Positions 1 through 8,215 are shown, counted from the stretch's first letter. The stretch: 29,141 nucleotides of DNA from CAYRKT01 sp964425005 (GCA_964425005.1 CAYRKT010000016.1:1-29141), one strand, 5' to 3'. Translations and numbers: made by a program. Notes: generated from the letters alone by a model not told the origin.

Positions 1-908
1 GGGTATACGTGCCGGGGGGGAGGCACCCCCTCCCCAGCTCGGCGGTGATGGGGGTGGTGCCGGCGGTCGTGGCCGGGGTGGAGGAGGTGCTGGTCTTCTC
101 CCCGCCGCGGGGCGGGACGGTCCACCCGGCGGTGGTGGTGGCCTCGGTCATGGCGGGCGCCAGGCGGATCTGCTGTCTCGGGGGGGTGCAGGCCATAGGG
201 GCGATGGCCTTCGGTACCGAGTCGATCCCCAGGGTGGACCTGGTGGTTGGCCCCGGCAACGTCTACGTGGCGGAGGCCAAGAGGCGCTTGTTCGGGGTCG
301 TGGGGGTAGACCTGGTGGCTGGTCCCAGCGAGGTGATGGTGATAGCAGACAAGACCGCGCCCCCGAGGTTCGTCGCCGCGGACCTCCTGGCCCAGTGCGA
401 GCATGACCCGGACGCCAGGGCCGTCTTGGTCTCCCTGGACGAGGGTTTGGCCCTGGAGGTCATGGGCCTGGTGGACGAGGCCCTCAGATCCCTCCCCTCC
501 GGGGAGGTGGCCAGGGCCTCGTGGGAGAGGTGGGGGGCGGTCGTCCTGGCCGATGACCTGGAGGAGGCCGTGGAGCTCGCCGAAGAGGTGGCCCCCGAGC
601 ACCTGGAGCTGATGGTGGAAGACCCCCTCTCGCTGAAGGGAAGGCTCAGGAGCTACGGCTCCCTATTCCTGGGACCCTTTAGCGCCGAGAGCTTCGGGGA
701 CTACGCTTCCGGGACGAACCACGTCCTCCCCACGGGGGGCAGCGCTCGGTTCGGCGAGGGGCTGTGGGTGGGCACCTTCCTGCGCTTCAGGAGCTGGCAG
801 ACCCTGAGCAGGGATTCGGCCGCGCACCTGTGCGGCGTCGTCTCTCGCCTCGCCCGCCTCGAGGGGCTTCCCGGGCACGCCCTGGCCGCGGAGGTGAGGG
901 CCTCTTGA
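1..908 (+). CDS. hisD: Histidinol dehydrogenase, 5'-truncated by window edge
   Basis: Catalyses the last two steps of histidine biosynthesis, L-histidinol to L-histidine with NAD and zinc, in the cytoplasm. The reading frame is open from base 3, so the N-terminal part (roughly the first quarter to third of a usual 430-residue enzyme) lies outside the window. Family motifs seen in order are YVPGGR at the left edge, GPGNVYVAEAKR, AGPSEVMVIAD, LLAQCEHD (Gln and His are zinc ligands in the family), APEHLEL (catalytic Glu-His pair) and GDYASGTNHVLPT (zinc-ligand Asp region). The GTG at base 9 is internal, not the start. The stop overlaps the hisZ start by four bases, so the genes are translationally coupled. 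Confidence 0.97.
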   Translation, partial: VYVPGGRHPLPSSAVMGVVPAVVAGVEEVLVFSPPRGGTVHPAVVVASVMAGARRICCLGGVQAIGAMAFGTESIPRVDLVVGPGNVYVAEAKRRLFGVVGVDLVAGPSEVMVIADKTAPPRFVAADLLAQCEHDPDARAVLVSLDEGLALEVMGLVDEALRSLPSGEVARASWERWGAVVLADDLEEAVELAEEVAPEHLELMVEDPLSLKGRLRSYGSLFLGPFSAESFGDYASGTNHVLPTGGSARFGEGLWVGTFLRFRSWQTLSRDSAAHLCGVVSRLARLEGLPGHALAAEVRAS

Positions 909-2131
909 CGCCCTACAAGTCCCTCGCCTTCAGGGACCTGCTGGACAGGACCGCCCTGAGGATGGAGCTCTGCAGGAAGGCCCTGATAGAGCTCTATCGA
1001 TCCCTTTGCTACGAGCGGGTGATGCCCTCGAGCTTCGAGCTCTACGACAACCTTCTGGATCTGGTCTCGCCCGCCTTCAGGAGGGACCTGATGAGCTTCC
1101 AGGGGCCCGGGGGGGAGCTCCTATCCCTGAGGGGGGAGATGACGGTGGCCACCGTGTCCCTCCTGAAGAGGTACTACCTGCCCCAGGACAGGCCCAAGCG
1201 CTTCTTCTACCTGGAGAAGCTGTTCCGGAAGGGCGGAGAGCGGATGGAGTTCTACCAGGCGGGGGTCGAGCTGATAGGGGCCCCCCTGGAGCTGCCCTCC
1301 GACCTGGAGGTGCTCTACCTGCTCTTCAAATCCCTCGACGTCGTGGGCTTGAGGGATTACCTGGTCCTGCTGGGGGATAGCGACGTCCTGGCGGGGGTCC
1401 TGGCGCGGGGTGAGCTTTCGAGGGAGGAGAGGGAGATGCTCTCCTCGGCCCTCTCCCTCTCCAGCAGGACCGCCCTGGAGGAGGTCCTCCCTAGGCTGGA
1501 CCTGCCCGAGGGGGAGAGGACCTTCCTCTCCCGGCTCTACTTCATGAGGGGAGGGGAGGAGGTGCTGGAGGAGGCCGAGGGCTTGCTGGAAAACCCCACC
1601 TCCAGGAGGGCGCTCGCCAGGCTCGGGGAGAGGTATAGGGCGCTCAGGGGGATGGGGCTCGAGCCCAGGGTGGAGGTGGACCTGAGCCTCTCGAGGGAGC
1701 TTGGTTTTTACAGCGGCCTGATCTTCGAGGTGGTCTTCGAGGGGCTCAGGCTGGGGGGAGGGGGGAGGTACGACGCCCTGCTTCGTCGCATGGGCATGCT
1801 GGACGGCGCCGTTGGGTTCGCCCTGGAGCTGGACCTCCTGGCCGAGCTCACCACCCTGGACGAGGTCCTCCCCGAGAGGGTGGGTCTGTGGGTGGACCCG
1901 CACATCCCCTTCGAGGAGGTGGTCCTCCGCCTGGAGGCCCTCGTCTCCATGGGCCTTCAGGTGGAGCTCCTGCACGCTTCCTCCCTGGAGGAGGCGAGGT
2001 CCCAGTGCCGCAAGAGGTCCATCGGGAGGGTGTGCTGTCCCGATCCCTCGGGGTTCTTGAGGTTCGTCGACGCCTCGAGCGGATGCGAGTTGTCCCGCCT
2101 GGAGGTGGAAGGCCTTGGACGTGGGCGATAG
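905..2131 (+). CDS. hisZ: ATP phosphoribosyltransferase regulatory subunit HisZ
   Basis: A catalytically dead paralogue of histidyl-tRNA synthetase that assembles with short-form HisG to make the first enzyme of histidine biosynthesis and confer feedback control. The 408-residue protein carries class II synthetase-like elements: an N-terminal helix with RMELCRKALIELYRSLCYE, the motif-2-like FFYLEKLFRKGGERMEFYQAG stretch split around residues 98-120, and a GGGGRYDAL loop near residue 280. I chose TTG at 905, which overlaps the hisD stop (TTGA), because GGAGGTG at 890-896 sits eight bases upstream. The frame is open further upstream, but that part only mirrors hisD. Its pairing with a 222-residue HisG supports HisZ over a true HisRS. 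Confidence 0.94.
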   Translation: MTPYKSLAFRDLLDRTALRMELCRKALIELYRSLCYERVMPSSFELYDNLLDLVSPAFRRDLMSFQGPGGELLSLRGEMTVATVSLLKRYYLPQDRPKRFFYLEKLFRKGGERMEFYQAGVELIGAPLELPSDLEVLYLLFKSLDVVGLRDYLVLLGDSDVLAGVLARGELSREEREMLSSALSLSSRTALEEVLPRLDLPEGERTFLSRLYFMRGGEEVLEEAEGLLENPTSRRALARLGERYRALRGMGLEPRVEVDLSLSRELGFYSGLIFEVVFEGLRLGGGGRYDALLRRMGMLDGAVGFALELDLLAELTTLDEVLPERVGLWVDPHIPFEEVVLRLEALVSMGLQVELLHASSLEEARSQCRKRSIGRVCCPDPSGFLRFVDASSGCELSRLEVEGLGRGR

Positions 2132-2783
2132 GCTCTGCATTTGCTTGCCCTCGGGGAGGATGCTGGACGAGGTGATAGGGCTCCTGGAGATGGCCTCCTT
2201 CGACGTGGAGCCTCTTCGATCTCGGGACAGGGAGCTCTTCGTGTGCGGCAAAGAGGTGTGCTACGTCATAGCCAAGCCCTTCGACGTGGTGGTCTACGTG
2301 AGCTCCGGGATGGCCGACCTGGGCTTCGTGGGGAGCGACGTGATAGCGGAGAGGGGCCTTCCCGTGGTGGAGCTTCTGGACACGGGGCTGGGGTTCTGCA
2401 GGATGGTGGTGGCAGTGAAGCGGGGGGAGGAGGACAGGATCTTCGATCTCTCCCTCTACAGGAACAGAGGGCTCAGGGTGGCCTCCAAGTACCCCAACGT
2501 GGCTAGAAAGCACTTCGCCTCCAGGGGGCTCCACGCCCAGGTGGTGGAGGTGTCCGGCTCCGTGGAGCTCGCCTGCCGGGTCGGTCTCTCCGACTGCATA
2601 GTCGACCTGGTGCAGTCCGGCAGGACCCTGGCCCAGAACGACCTGGTGGAGGCGGAGACGATCTTCCCCGTGAGCACCCGGGTGATAGGCGGACCCGTCA
2701 AGGTGAGGACCAAGGATCACCTGGTCCTGGAGGCCCTCAAGGCCCTGGAGTCGGCCGTGGGCCATCTCAAGGGGGTAAAATAG
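2115..2783 (+). CDS. hisG: ATP phosphoribosyltransferase, short form HisG
   Basis: Condenses ATP and PRPP to phosphoribosyl-ATP, the committed step of histidine biosynthesis. At 222 residues it is the short (HisG-S) form that lacks the C-terminal regulatory domain and requires HisZ, which is encoded immediately upstream with a 17-base overlap. The periplasmic-binding-protein-like fold is recognisable from CICLPSGRM at the N-terminus, the DLGFVGSDVIAE stretch in the middle, and the PRPP-binding loop DLVQSGRTL near residue 166. The TTG start at 2115 is preferred because GGAGGTG at 2101-2107 lies seven bases upstream. The gene ends the visible histidine operon. Confidence 0.96.
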   Translation: MDVGDRLCICLPSGRMLDEVIGLLEMASFDVEPLRSRDRELFVCGKEVCYVIAKPFDVVVYVSSGMADLGFVGSDVIAERGLPVVELLDTGLGFCRMVVAVKRGEEDRIFDLSLYRNRGLRVASKYPNVARKHFASRGLHAQVVEVSGSVELACRVGLSDCIVDLVQSGRTLAQNDLVEAETIFPVSTRVIGGPVKVRTKDHLVLEALKALESAVGHLKGVK

Positions 2784-2818
2784 GCTCAGTCGCCCTGCAG
2801 TCCCCGGAGGTGGTCCCC

Positions 2819-3415
2819 TTGAAGGTGACTCCCGCTGCGGAGGGAAGGTTTCTGAACCTCTTCGACCTGCTGGAGGATCGATCCTCCGTCAGGCGATTCT
2901 CCCCCGACTTCGTGCCGCTGCCGCTGTTCTCGTCCCTCCTTTGGTCGGTCTACGGCTTCACATCCGAGGGCAGAAGGGTCGTGCCCTCGGCGGGGGCGAT
3001 ATACCCCATGAGGGTCTACGCCTCGGTCAAGAGGGTGGAGGGCCTTGCCCCCGGCCTGTACCTCTACCTGCCCAGGGAGGCAGAGCTTCTGCCCGTCTCC
3101 CAGCGAGAGGCGAGCAGGGAGCTGGCGTCGTGCTGTTTCGGCGGGGGCAGACACGTGATGGAGTCGGCCTTCTGCCTGGTCCTGGTGGCCCTCTACGGCG
3201 CCATATGCGAGGTCTACGGGGAAAGGGGCGTGCTCTACGCCCACCAGGAGTCGGGACACATGGCCCAGAACGCGTACCTGGCCGCGGCGGCCCTGGGGCT
3301 CGGGGTGGTGGCCGTAGGGGCCTTCGACGAGAGGCGAGCCAGGAGCGCTCTGGGACTGTCCGAGAGGGACGCGGAAGCCCTATACCTCCTACCCGCAGGC
3401 TTCCCCTCGAGATAG
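2819..3415 (+). CDS. SagB/ThcOx-type nitroreductase family flavoprotein
   Basis: A 198-residue FMN-dependent nitroreductase-fold protein of the SagB (thiazole/oxazole dehydrogenase-like) group. Seen: the RSSVRRFSP segment near residue 22 that begins the fold, SAGAIYPMRVY (the S-x-G-x-x-YP-x-x-x-Y signature of the group), HQESGHMAQNAYLAAAALGLG in two halves around residues 142-162, and a terminal LLPAGFP. The TTG start at 2819 follows GGAGGTG at 2806-2812 by six bases; a GTG at 2810 overlaps that site and is unlikely. It lies 35 bases after hisG and may be read from the his promoter. No azole-peptide cyclase or precursor is nearby, so a peptide-modifying role is not supported, and its substrate is unknown. 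Confidence 0.85.
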   Translation: MKVTPAAEGRFLNLFDLLEDRSSVRRFSPDFVPLPLFSSLLWSVYGFTSEGRRVVPSAGAIYPMRVYASVKRVEGLAPGLYLYLPREAELLPVSQREASRELASCCFGGGRHVMESAFCLVLVALYGAICEVYGERGVLYAHQESGHMAQNAYLAAAALGLGVVAVGAFDERRARSALGLSERDAEALYLLPAGFPSR

Positions 3416-3457
3416 CCTGGTTAATAGTTAAAATATTATGTGAAGTTCCATAATTAA

Positions 3458-3485
3458 TTGACATTATCGGCCTTTTTGTTAGAAT
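3458..3485 (+). promoter_or_regulatory. Sigma-70-type promoter of the tungsten oxidoreductase unit
   Basis: TTGACA at 3458-3463 and TAGAAT at 3480-3485 are separated by 16 bases. They lie in a sharply AT-rich stretch (about 3421-3490) that contrasts with the GC-rich surroundings and could act as an UP element. Transcription would start near 3492, which excludes a comfortable ribosome site for the GTG at 3502 and favours TTG at 3520 as the first start. Confidence 0.8.
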
Positions 3486-3519
3486 TTCTAGTAGGGTTCG
3501 CGTGGAGGTGGCGAGGGTC

Positions 3520-3747
3520 TTGTCTGTCAAGGTCAGGCTGTTGGGTGGTCTCAAGGAGGTAGCTGGTTGGGAGGAGAGGGAGGTGGAGTGGCGCGCCGGC
3601 GACACGGTGGCCTCGCTGATCGAGCGGTCTGGCCTCAACCCTCAGATGGTGGTCATCTCGCTGGTGAACGGGGCCTGGAGGTCGAAGGATGCGCCCGTCG
3701 AGGATGGGGCCTTCCTGAAGCTGGCCGACAGCTTCTCGGGAGGATAG
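3520..3747 (+). CDS. MoaD/ThiS-family sulfur carrier protein
   Basis: A 75-residue beta-grasp ubiquitin-like protein ending in Ser-Gly-Gly. The terminal diglycine is the hallmark of sulfur carriers that are adenylated and thiocarboxylated to donate sulfur to molybdopterin or thiazole. Visible family features are the VKVRLLGGLKEVAG first strand, the GDTVASLIERSGL helix region, VVISLVNGAW, and DGAFLKLADSFSGG at the end. I chose TTG at 3520 because GGAGGTG (3504-3510) sits nine bases upstream; GTG at 3502 would add six residues. As first gene of a unit that ends in a tungsten oxidoreductase, it most likely supplies dithiolene sulfur for the tungstopterin cofactor, as the MoaD-like genes in known aor operons are thought to do. 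That specific role is inference. Confidence 0.88.
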   Translation: MSVKVRLLGGLKEVAGWEEREVEWRAGDTVASLIERSGLNPQMVVISLVNGAWRSKDAPVEDGAFLKLADSFSGG

Positions 3748-3773
3748 AGACCGGATCTAGGGGGGGTTGGAAG

Positions 3774-4169
3774 TTGGTGAAGTGGCTGAAGGCGGATTCC
3801 TCCAAGTGTGTGGGCTGTAACGCCTGCCGGTTGGCCTGTGCCCTGGCCAAGTTCGGGGACAACAACCACAAGAAGGGGAGGCTGGTACCCAGGGCTAACT
3901 TCCCCGAGTCGAAGGGCTACAAGGTCAACACCTGCACCCAGTGCGGCATATGCGCCCAGAAGTGCCCGGTGGGGGCCATACCCCAGAGGGAGGACGGGGT
4001 CTACGTGGTGGACGAGTCCAAGTGCATCTCCTGCTTCATCTGCGTGGACGCCTGCCCCTTCGGCGTGATGATAAGGCATCCCGAGCACAAGCACCCCTTC
4101 AAGTGCGACGTCTGTGGCGCGTGTGTGCCCTTCTGCGGGCAGGACGTCCTGTCGGTGAACACCAGGTAG
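3774..4169 (+). CDS. Four-cluster ferredoxin, electron-transfer subunit beside AOR
   Basis: A 131-residue iron-sulfur protein of the HycB/AorA type. It has sixteen cysteines in four C-x2-C-x2-C-x3-C sets: CVGCNACRLAC, CTQCGICAQKC, CISCFICVDAC and CDVCGACVPFC, enough for four [4Fe-4S] clusters. It is encoded 13 bases before the aldehyde oxidoreductase and probably carries electrons from its tungsten site to soluble ferredoxin or another acceptor. In the described Aromatoleum-type operon, a similar small protein forms a filament-like wire with the large subunit; whether that holds here is unknown. The TTG at 3774 follows a GGGGGG run by seven bases; GTG at 3777 is an alternative. There is no signal peptide, so it is cytoplasmic. 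Confidence 0.92.
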   Translation: MVKWLKADSSKCVGCNACRLACALAKFGDNNHKKGRLVPRANFPESKGYKVNTCTQCGICAQKCPVGAIPQREDGVYVVDESKCISCFICVDACPFGVMIRHPEHKHPFKCDVCGACVPFCGQDVLSVNTR

Positions 4170-4182
4170 GAGGGGGATGGCG

Positions 4183-6018
4183 ATGCTCTACGGTTATGCT
4201 GGGAGGATATTGAGGGTTAACCTCTCCACGGGGGTGATATCCAAGGAGCCCACCTGCCCGGAGATGGCCCGAAAGTTCCTGGGCGGGCACGGGTTTGCCG
4301 TCTACATCCTCTCCAAGGAGCTAAAGCGCGGGGTGGACCCCCTCGGCCCCGAGAACAAGCTGGTCCTGGCCTCAGGTCCCATAAGCGGGACGCTCACCCC
4401 CTGTTCGGGCAAGTTCACGGTGGGGGCCAAGTCCCCTGCGACGGGTTTGATAGGGACCAGCAACGTGGGCGGCCACATCGGCCCGGAGCTCAAGCTGGCC
4501 GGCTACGACGCGGTGATCGTGGAGGGTAGGGCTCCCTATCCGGTCTACCTCTACATAGAGGACGAGAAGGTGGAGGTGAGGCCGGCCTTCAAGTACTGGG
4601 GCAAGGAGTGCTCCGAGGTGGAGAGGGAGCTCAAGGAGGACCTGGGGGAGGAGTTCCAGTGCCTGGTCATAGGGCCCGCCGGGGAGAACCTGGTGAAGTT
4701 CTCCTGCGTGCGCCACGACTTCGGCCGCGAGGCGGGCAGGACCGGCATGGGCGCTGTCTTCGGCAGCAAGAACCTCAAGGCGGTGGCGGTGAGGGGCACC
4801 AGGACCGTCCCCGTGTACGACAAGAAGCGCTGCATGGAGCTCTCGAGGGAGATGTACGCCAAGGTCAAGGCCAACGAGCTCTTCCCCGAGTTCTCCAAGT
4901 ACGGCACCTCCATGGTCACCAACTGGACCAACGAGGTGGGTGTCTTCCCGACCAAGAACTTCTCCAGGGGCTACTTCGAGAGCTACAAGGAGATCAACGG
5001 GGATGCCCTGGTGAGCAGGATACTGGTCCACAACAAGGGCTGCTTCGCCTGCCCCATGGGCTGCGGCAAGTACTCCAGGTTCGAGTTCAAGGGCAAGACC
5101 TCGTACGTGGAGGGGCCCGAGTACGAGACCATAGCCCTGTGCGGCGGGAACGTCATGCTCTCCTCCATCGAGGACGTGGCCAGGGCCAACTACATCCTCG
5201 ACAACCTGGGTCTCGACACCATCTCGGGCGGCAACGTGATAGCCTTCGCCGTCGAGTGCTTCGAGAAGGGGCTGATAACCAGGCACGACACGGGCGGGTT
5301 TGAGCTCCGCTGGGGGGACATCGAGACGGTGGAGTGGCTCGCCAGGAAGATAGCTTACAAAGAGGGCATAGGGGCTCTCCTGGCCGAGGGAGTGAAGAAG
5401 GCCGCCGAGGTCCTGGGAGGGGACTCCGAGAAGTTCGCCATGCACGTCAAGGGGCTGGAGATATCGGGCTACGACAGCCACTGGGCCCCGTGCATGGCGC
5501 TGGCCTACGCCACCTGCGACATAGGAGCGCACCACAACAGGGCCTGGGCCATAACCTACGACATCCAGACCGACAGGGACGCCTACGGGGAGGACAAGGC
5601 CGAGCGCGTCATCTTCCTCCAGCACGCCCGTCCCATGTTCGACATGCTCTCCAACTGCCGCCTTAGCTGGGTCGAGACGGGCTTGGACCCCAGGTACTTC
5701 GCCGAGTTCATGACTGCCCTCACCGGAGTGCCCTACACCTACGAGGAGCTTTTGAAGTGCGCCGAGAGGGCCTGGAACCTCACCAGGCTCTTCGGGATAA
5801 AGGAGCTAGGGCTTTCCCGCAAGGACGACTACCCGCCGGAGCGCTGGTTCACCCCCCAGGAGGAGGTCCCCGGGAACGTGGCCTCGGGCAAGCACCTGGA
5901 CAGGGCGAAGTACGACCAGCTCCTCTCGACCTACTACAGGAAGAGGGGCTGGGACGAGAACGGGAGGCCCACCCCCGAGAAGCTAAGGGAGCTCGGCCTG
6001 GAGGAGTTCATAGAGTAG
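4183..6018 (+). CDS. aor: Tungsten-dependent aldehyde:ferredoxin oxidoreductase
   Basis: Oxidises aldehydes to carboxylic acids, or the reverse, at a tungsten bis-pterin centre with low-potential electrons. The 611-residue length is that of the family (about 605). Seen: the N-terminal MLYGYAGRILRVNLSTG start, GKFTVGAKSPATG, GRTGMGAVFGSKNLKAVAV near residue 190, and the cluster motif CFACPMGC at C287, C290 and C294. A lone cysteine at 492 (MLSNCRLSW) matches the position of the fourth ligand. ATG at 4183 was chosen because GGAGG at 4169-4173 sits nine bases upstream; ATG at 4177 would leave only three. It is the last gene of the promoter-to-terminator unit with the sulfur carrier and ferredoxin. 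Likely substrates are aldehydes from amino-acid fermentation, which is inference. Confidence 0.96.
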   Translation: MLYGYAGRILRVNLSTGVISKEPTCPEMARKFLGGHGFAVYILSKELKRGVDPLGPENKLVLASGPISGTLTPCSGKFTVGAKSPATGLIGTSNVGGHIGPELKLAGYDAVIVEGRAPYPVYLYIEDEKVEVRPAFKYWGKECSEVERELKEDLGEEFQCLVIGPAGENLVKFSCVRHDFGREAGRTGMGAVFGSKNLKAVAVRGTRTVPVYDKKRCMELSREMYAKVKANELFPEFSKYGTSMVTNWTNEVGVFPTKNFSRGYFESYKEINGDALVSRILVHNKGCFACPMGCGKYSRFEFKGKTSYVEGPEYETIALCGGNVMLSSIEDVARANYILDNLGLDTISGGNVIAFAVECFEKGLITRHDTGGFELRWGDIETVEWLARKIAYKEGIGALLAEGVKKAAEVLGGDSEKFAMHVKGLEISGYDSHWAPCMALAYATCDIGAHHNRAWAITYDIQTDRDAYGEDKAERVIFLQHARPMFDMLSNCRLSWVETGLDPRYFAEFMTALTGVPYTYEELLKCAERAWNLTRLFGIKELGLSRKDDYPPERWFTPQEEVPGNVASGKHLDRAKYDQLLSTYYRKRGWDENGRPTPEKLRELGLEEFIE

Positions 6019-6040
6019 CCGCCATAGGAGCGCCTCTCCT

Positions 6041-6080
6041 CGAGGGGGGGACGCCACGGGGCGTCCCCCCCTCGCTTTCT
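6041..6080 (+). terminator. Stem-loop terminator after aor
   Basis: A perfect 15-bp stem has arms at 6041-6055 and 6060-6074 closed by an ACGG loop, followed by a short pyrimidine tract (CTTTCT). The U run is weak, but the stem is very stable and sits between the aor stop and a new consensus promoter. Confidence 0.8.
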
Positions 6081-6086
6081 GGCTTA

Positions 6087-6114
6087 TTGACAGTTTGTTT
6101 TCAGGATGTATAAT
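6087..6114 (+). promoter_or_regulatory. Consensus promoter of the rpiR-thiolase-symporter unit
   Basis: Perfect TTGACA (6087-6092) and TATAAT (6109-6114) hexamers are separated by 16 bases. The predicted RNA starts near 6121, so the coding start must lie downstream, which fixes the rpiR start at TTG 6149. Confidence 0.85.
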
Positions 6115-6148
6115 TCCTGCAAAGCTTTTTGCAGAGGTGGCCTTTGGG

Positions 6149-6997
6149 TTGAACGTGCTGGAGAGGATTAGGCAGGCGAGGGGGAGCCTTACCTCCTCGC
6201 AGAGGAAGATAGCGGACTACGTGCTGGGGCACCTGGAGGAGGCGGCTTTTGCCTCGTCGGTGCTGATAGCCAGGAGGGTGGGGGTCAGCGAGTCCACGGT
6301 CACCAGGTTCGCCCAGGCCCTGGGCTTCGACGGGTTTCCTGCCCTGAAGGAGGCCTTGAGGGAGAGCTTGCTCGGGCGCCTCAGGACCACCGACAGGATG
6401 GAGTTGAGTCCGGGGTCCGATGGTTCCATCCTGTTCGAGGCCTTGAGGAAGGACCTCGCGGTGCTCAACATGGTGCTGGAGGGGCCGCCGCTTCGCGAGT
6501 TCTCCCTCTTCGTGGAGGAGCTGTCCAGGGCCAGGGTGGTTTACGTGTTGGCCAACAGGAGCACCTATGCCCTGGGCTATTACTTCTACTTCTACATGGG
6601 GTGGCTAGGGAGGCCGTGCAGGCTTCTGTCGGGCAGGAACGAGCTTTACGAGTCCTTGCTATCCGCCTCCTCGGAGGACGTCCTTCTGGCCATGACCTTC
6701 CCACGCTACTACAGGGAGAGCCTGGAGGGGGTAAGGCTGGCCAGGGGGTTGGGGGTCAGGGTTCTGCTGATCACCGACGACTACATGTCCCCTGCCGCTG
6801 GGTTTGCCGACCACGTCCTGCCCGTTCCCACCGACTTCGTCTCCTTCGTCGACTCCCCCGTGGCGCCCATGTCCGTGATCAACGCCCTGTTGGTGGCCAT
6901 AGCCTCGAGGGGCGGGCACGCGGTGAGGAGGCGCTTCGAGGAGCTCGAGAGGGTCTGGAAGGAGGAGAAGGTCTACCTGGAGGAGGGATGGTCTTGA
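6149..6997 (+). CDS. RpiR/MurR family transcriptional regulator (HTH + SIS)
   Basis: A 282-residue regulator with an N-terminal RpiR helix-turn-helix (about residues 1-77, with LTSSQRKIADYVL and VGVSESTVTRFAQALGF as recognition region) and a C-terminal SIS sugar-isomerase-like domain (about 115-265, with VYVLANRST and VLLITDDYMSPAAGFADHVL). The family binds phosphorylated metabolites through SIS and controls adjacent catabolic or transport genes. TTG at 6149 follows AGAGGTGG at 6133-6140 by eight bases, and the promoter hexamers at 6087-6114 rule out the open frame further upstream. Being first in the unit, it most likely controls its own operon, namely the thiolase and symporter downstream. 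The effector is not visible from sequence. Confidence 0.92.
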   Translation: MNVLERIRQARGSLTSSQRKIADYVLGHLEEAAFASSVLIARRVGVSESTVTRFAQALGFDGFPALKEALRESLLGRLRTTDRMELSPGSDGSILFEALRKDLAVLNMVLEGPPLREFSLFVEELSRARVVYVLANRSTYALGYYFYFYMGWLGRPCRLLSGRNELYESLLSASSEDVLLAMTFPRYYRESLEGVRLARGLGVRVLLITDDYMSPAAGFADHVLPVPTDFVSFVDSPVAPMSVINALLVAIASRGGHAVRRRFEELERVWKEEKVYLEEGWS

Positions 6998-8184
6998 GGG
7001 AGGTCTATCTGGTCGGGGGACTCAGGACCCCCATCGGCAAGATGGGGGGCGCGTTCAAGGACGTGGAGGCCCAGGACCTCCTGGCGCCGCTCTTCTCGGA
7101 GCTGCTCTTGAGGCTTTCCCTGGATGGGGCTTCGGTGGACGAAGTGGTGGTGGGGCAGACCAAGCAGTCCAGCGACGCCCCCAACATCGCCAGGGTCGTC
7201 TCCCTCATGGCGGGCCTTCCGGAGAGCGTCCCCGGCTACACCGTCCACCGCCAGTGCGGATCTGGGATGCAGGCGCTCATGGAGGCGGCCATGGCGATAA
7301 GATCAGGCTTCGCCGAGGTGGTCCTCTGCGGGGGGGTGGAGAGCATGAGCACGGCCCCCTACTACCTGCGGAAGGCCCGGTTCGGGTACCTGTCGGGGAA
7401 CGGGGAGCTCGTGGACCCCAACACCGAGAGCCAGCCCAGATCTCAGCCCGAGTCCATCTACGGTCGCTTCAACATGGGTGTCACCGCCGAGAACCTGGCC
7501 GAGAGGTATGGGATATCCAGGCTCGAACAGGACGAGTTCGCCCTGGAGAGCCACGGGAAGGCCATATCCGCCAGGAAAGAGGGCCTCTTCGAGGAGGAGA
7601 TACTGCCTTTCAAGCTCAGGTCAGGGAGGGAGGAGAGGGTGATCTACTCCGACGAGGGCCCGAGGGAGGACACCAGCCTGGAGAAGCTGTCGAAGCTTCC
7701 GCCCGTGTTCAAGGAAGGAGGTACTGTGACGGCCGGCAACTCCTCCTCCAGGAGCGACGGGGCGGTGGCCTGCCTGGTGGCCTCCTCCGAGGCCTGCTCC
7801 AGGCTGGGCCTAAATCCCCTGGCCAGGCTGCTCTCCTTCGGCGTGGCCGGGGTGGACCCCAGGTTCATGGGGATAGGTCCCGTCCCGGCCTCCAGGAGGG
7901 CGCTGTCCGGGGCTGGGCTTTCCCTGGATGAGGTGGGGCTGTTCGAGGTCAACGAGGCCTTCGCCGCCCAGACCCTGGCGGTGATCAGGGAGATGGGGCT
8001 CAGGAGGGAGCTCGTGAACGTCAAAGGGGGGGCCATAGCCCTGGGGCATCCCCTCGGGGCCTCGGGACTCAGGATAGCCCTCACCCTGGCCCTGGAGATG
8101 AGGAGAAGGGGGGTGAGATTCGGGCTTGCCACCATATGCGTGGCGGGCGGTATGGGCATGAGCGCGGTTCTGGAGCTGGTTTGA
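6988..8184 (+). CDS. Acetyl-CoA acetyltransferase (thiolase family)
   Basis: A 398-residue type II thiolase that joins two acetyl-CoA to acetoacetyl-CoA or cleaves 3-ketoacyl-CoA. The catalytic set is complete: nucleophilic C90 in HRQCGSGMQA, the NEAFAAQ motif, H354 in GHPLGASG, and C384 in CVAGGMGMS. The ATG at 6988 overlaps the rpiR stop by ten bases and has GGAGGAGGG directly upstream; TTG at 6994, two codons on, has better spacing and is a real alternative. The regulator upstream and transporter downstream suggest use in catabolism of an imported short-chain or keto acid, or in butyrate-type fermentation, rather than polyester synthesis. No CoA-transferase or hydroxyacyl-CoA dehydrogenase is adjacent, so the direction of use is undecided. 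Confidence 0.94.
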   Translation: MVLREVYLVGGLRTPIGKMGGAFKDVEAQDLLAPLFSELLLRLSLDGASVDEVVVGQTKQSSDAPNIARVVSLMAGLPESVPGYTVHRQCGSGMQALMEAAMAIRSGFAEVVLCGGVESMSTAPYYLRKARFGYLSGNGELVDPNTESQPRSQPESIYGRFNMGVTAENLAERYGISRLEQDEFALESHGKAISARKEGLFEEEILPFKLRSGREERVIYSDEGPREDTSLEKLSKLPPVFKEGGTVTAGNSSSRSDGAVACLVASSEACSRLGLNPLARLLSFGVAGVDPRFMGIGPVPASRRALSGAGLSLDEVGLFEVNEAFAAQTLAVIREMGLRRELVNVKGGAIALGHPLGASGLRIALTLALEMRRRGVRFGLATICVAGGMGMSAVLELV

Positions 8185-8215
8185 TCCTCATGCTTGTCTC
8201 ACGGGGGTGGGGTAG

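Noticed and set aside
4372..5625. Minus-strand open frame inside aor.
   Set aside because: It is complementary to a fully conserved AOR and has no ribosome site or domain.
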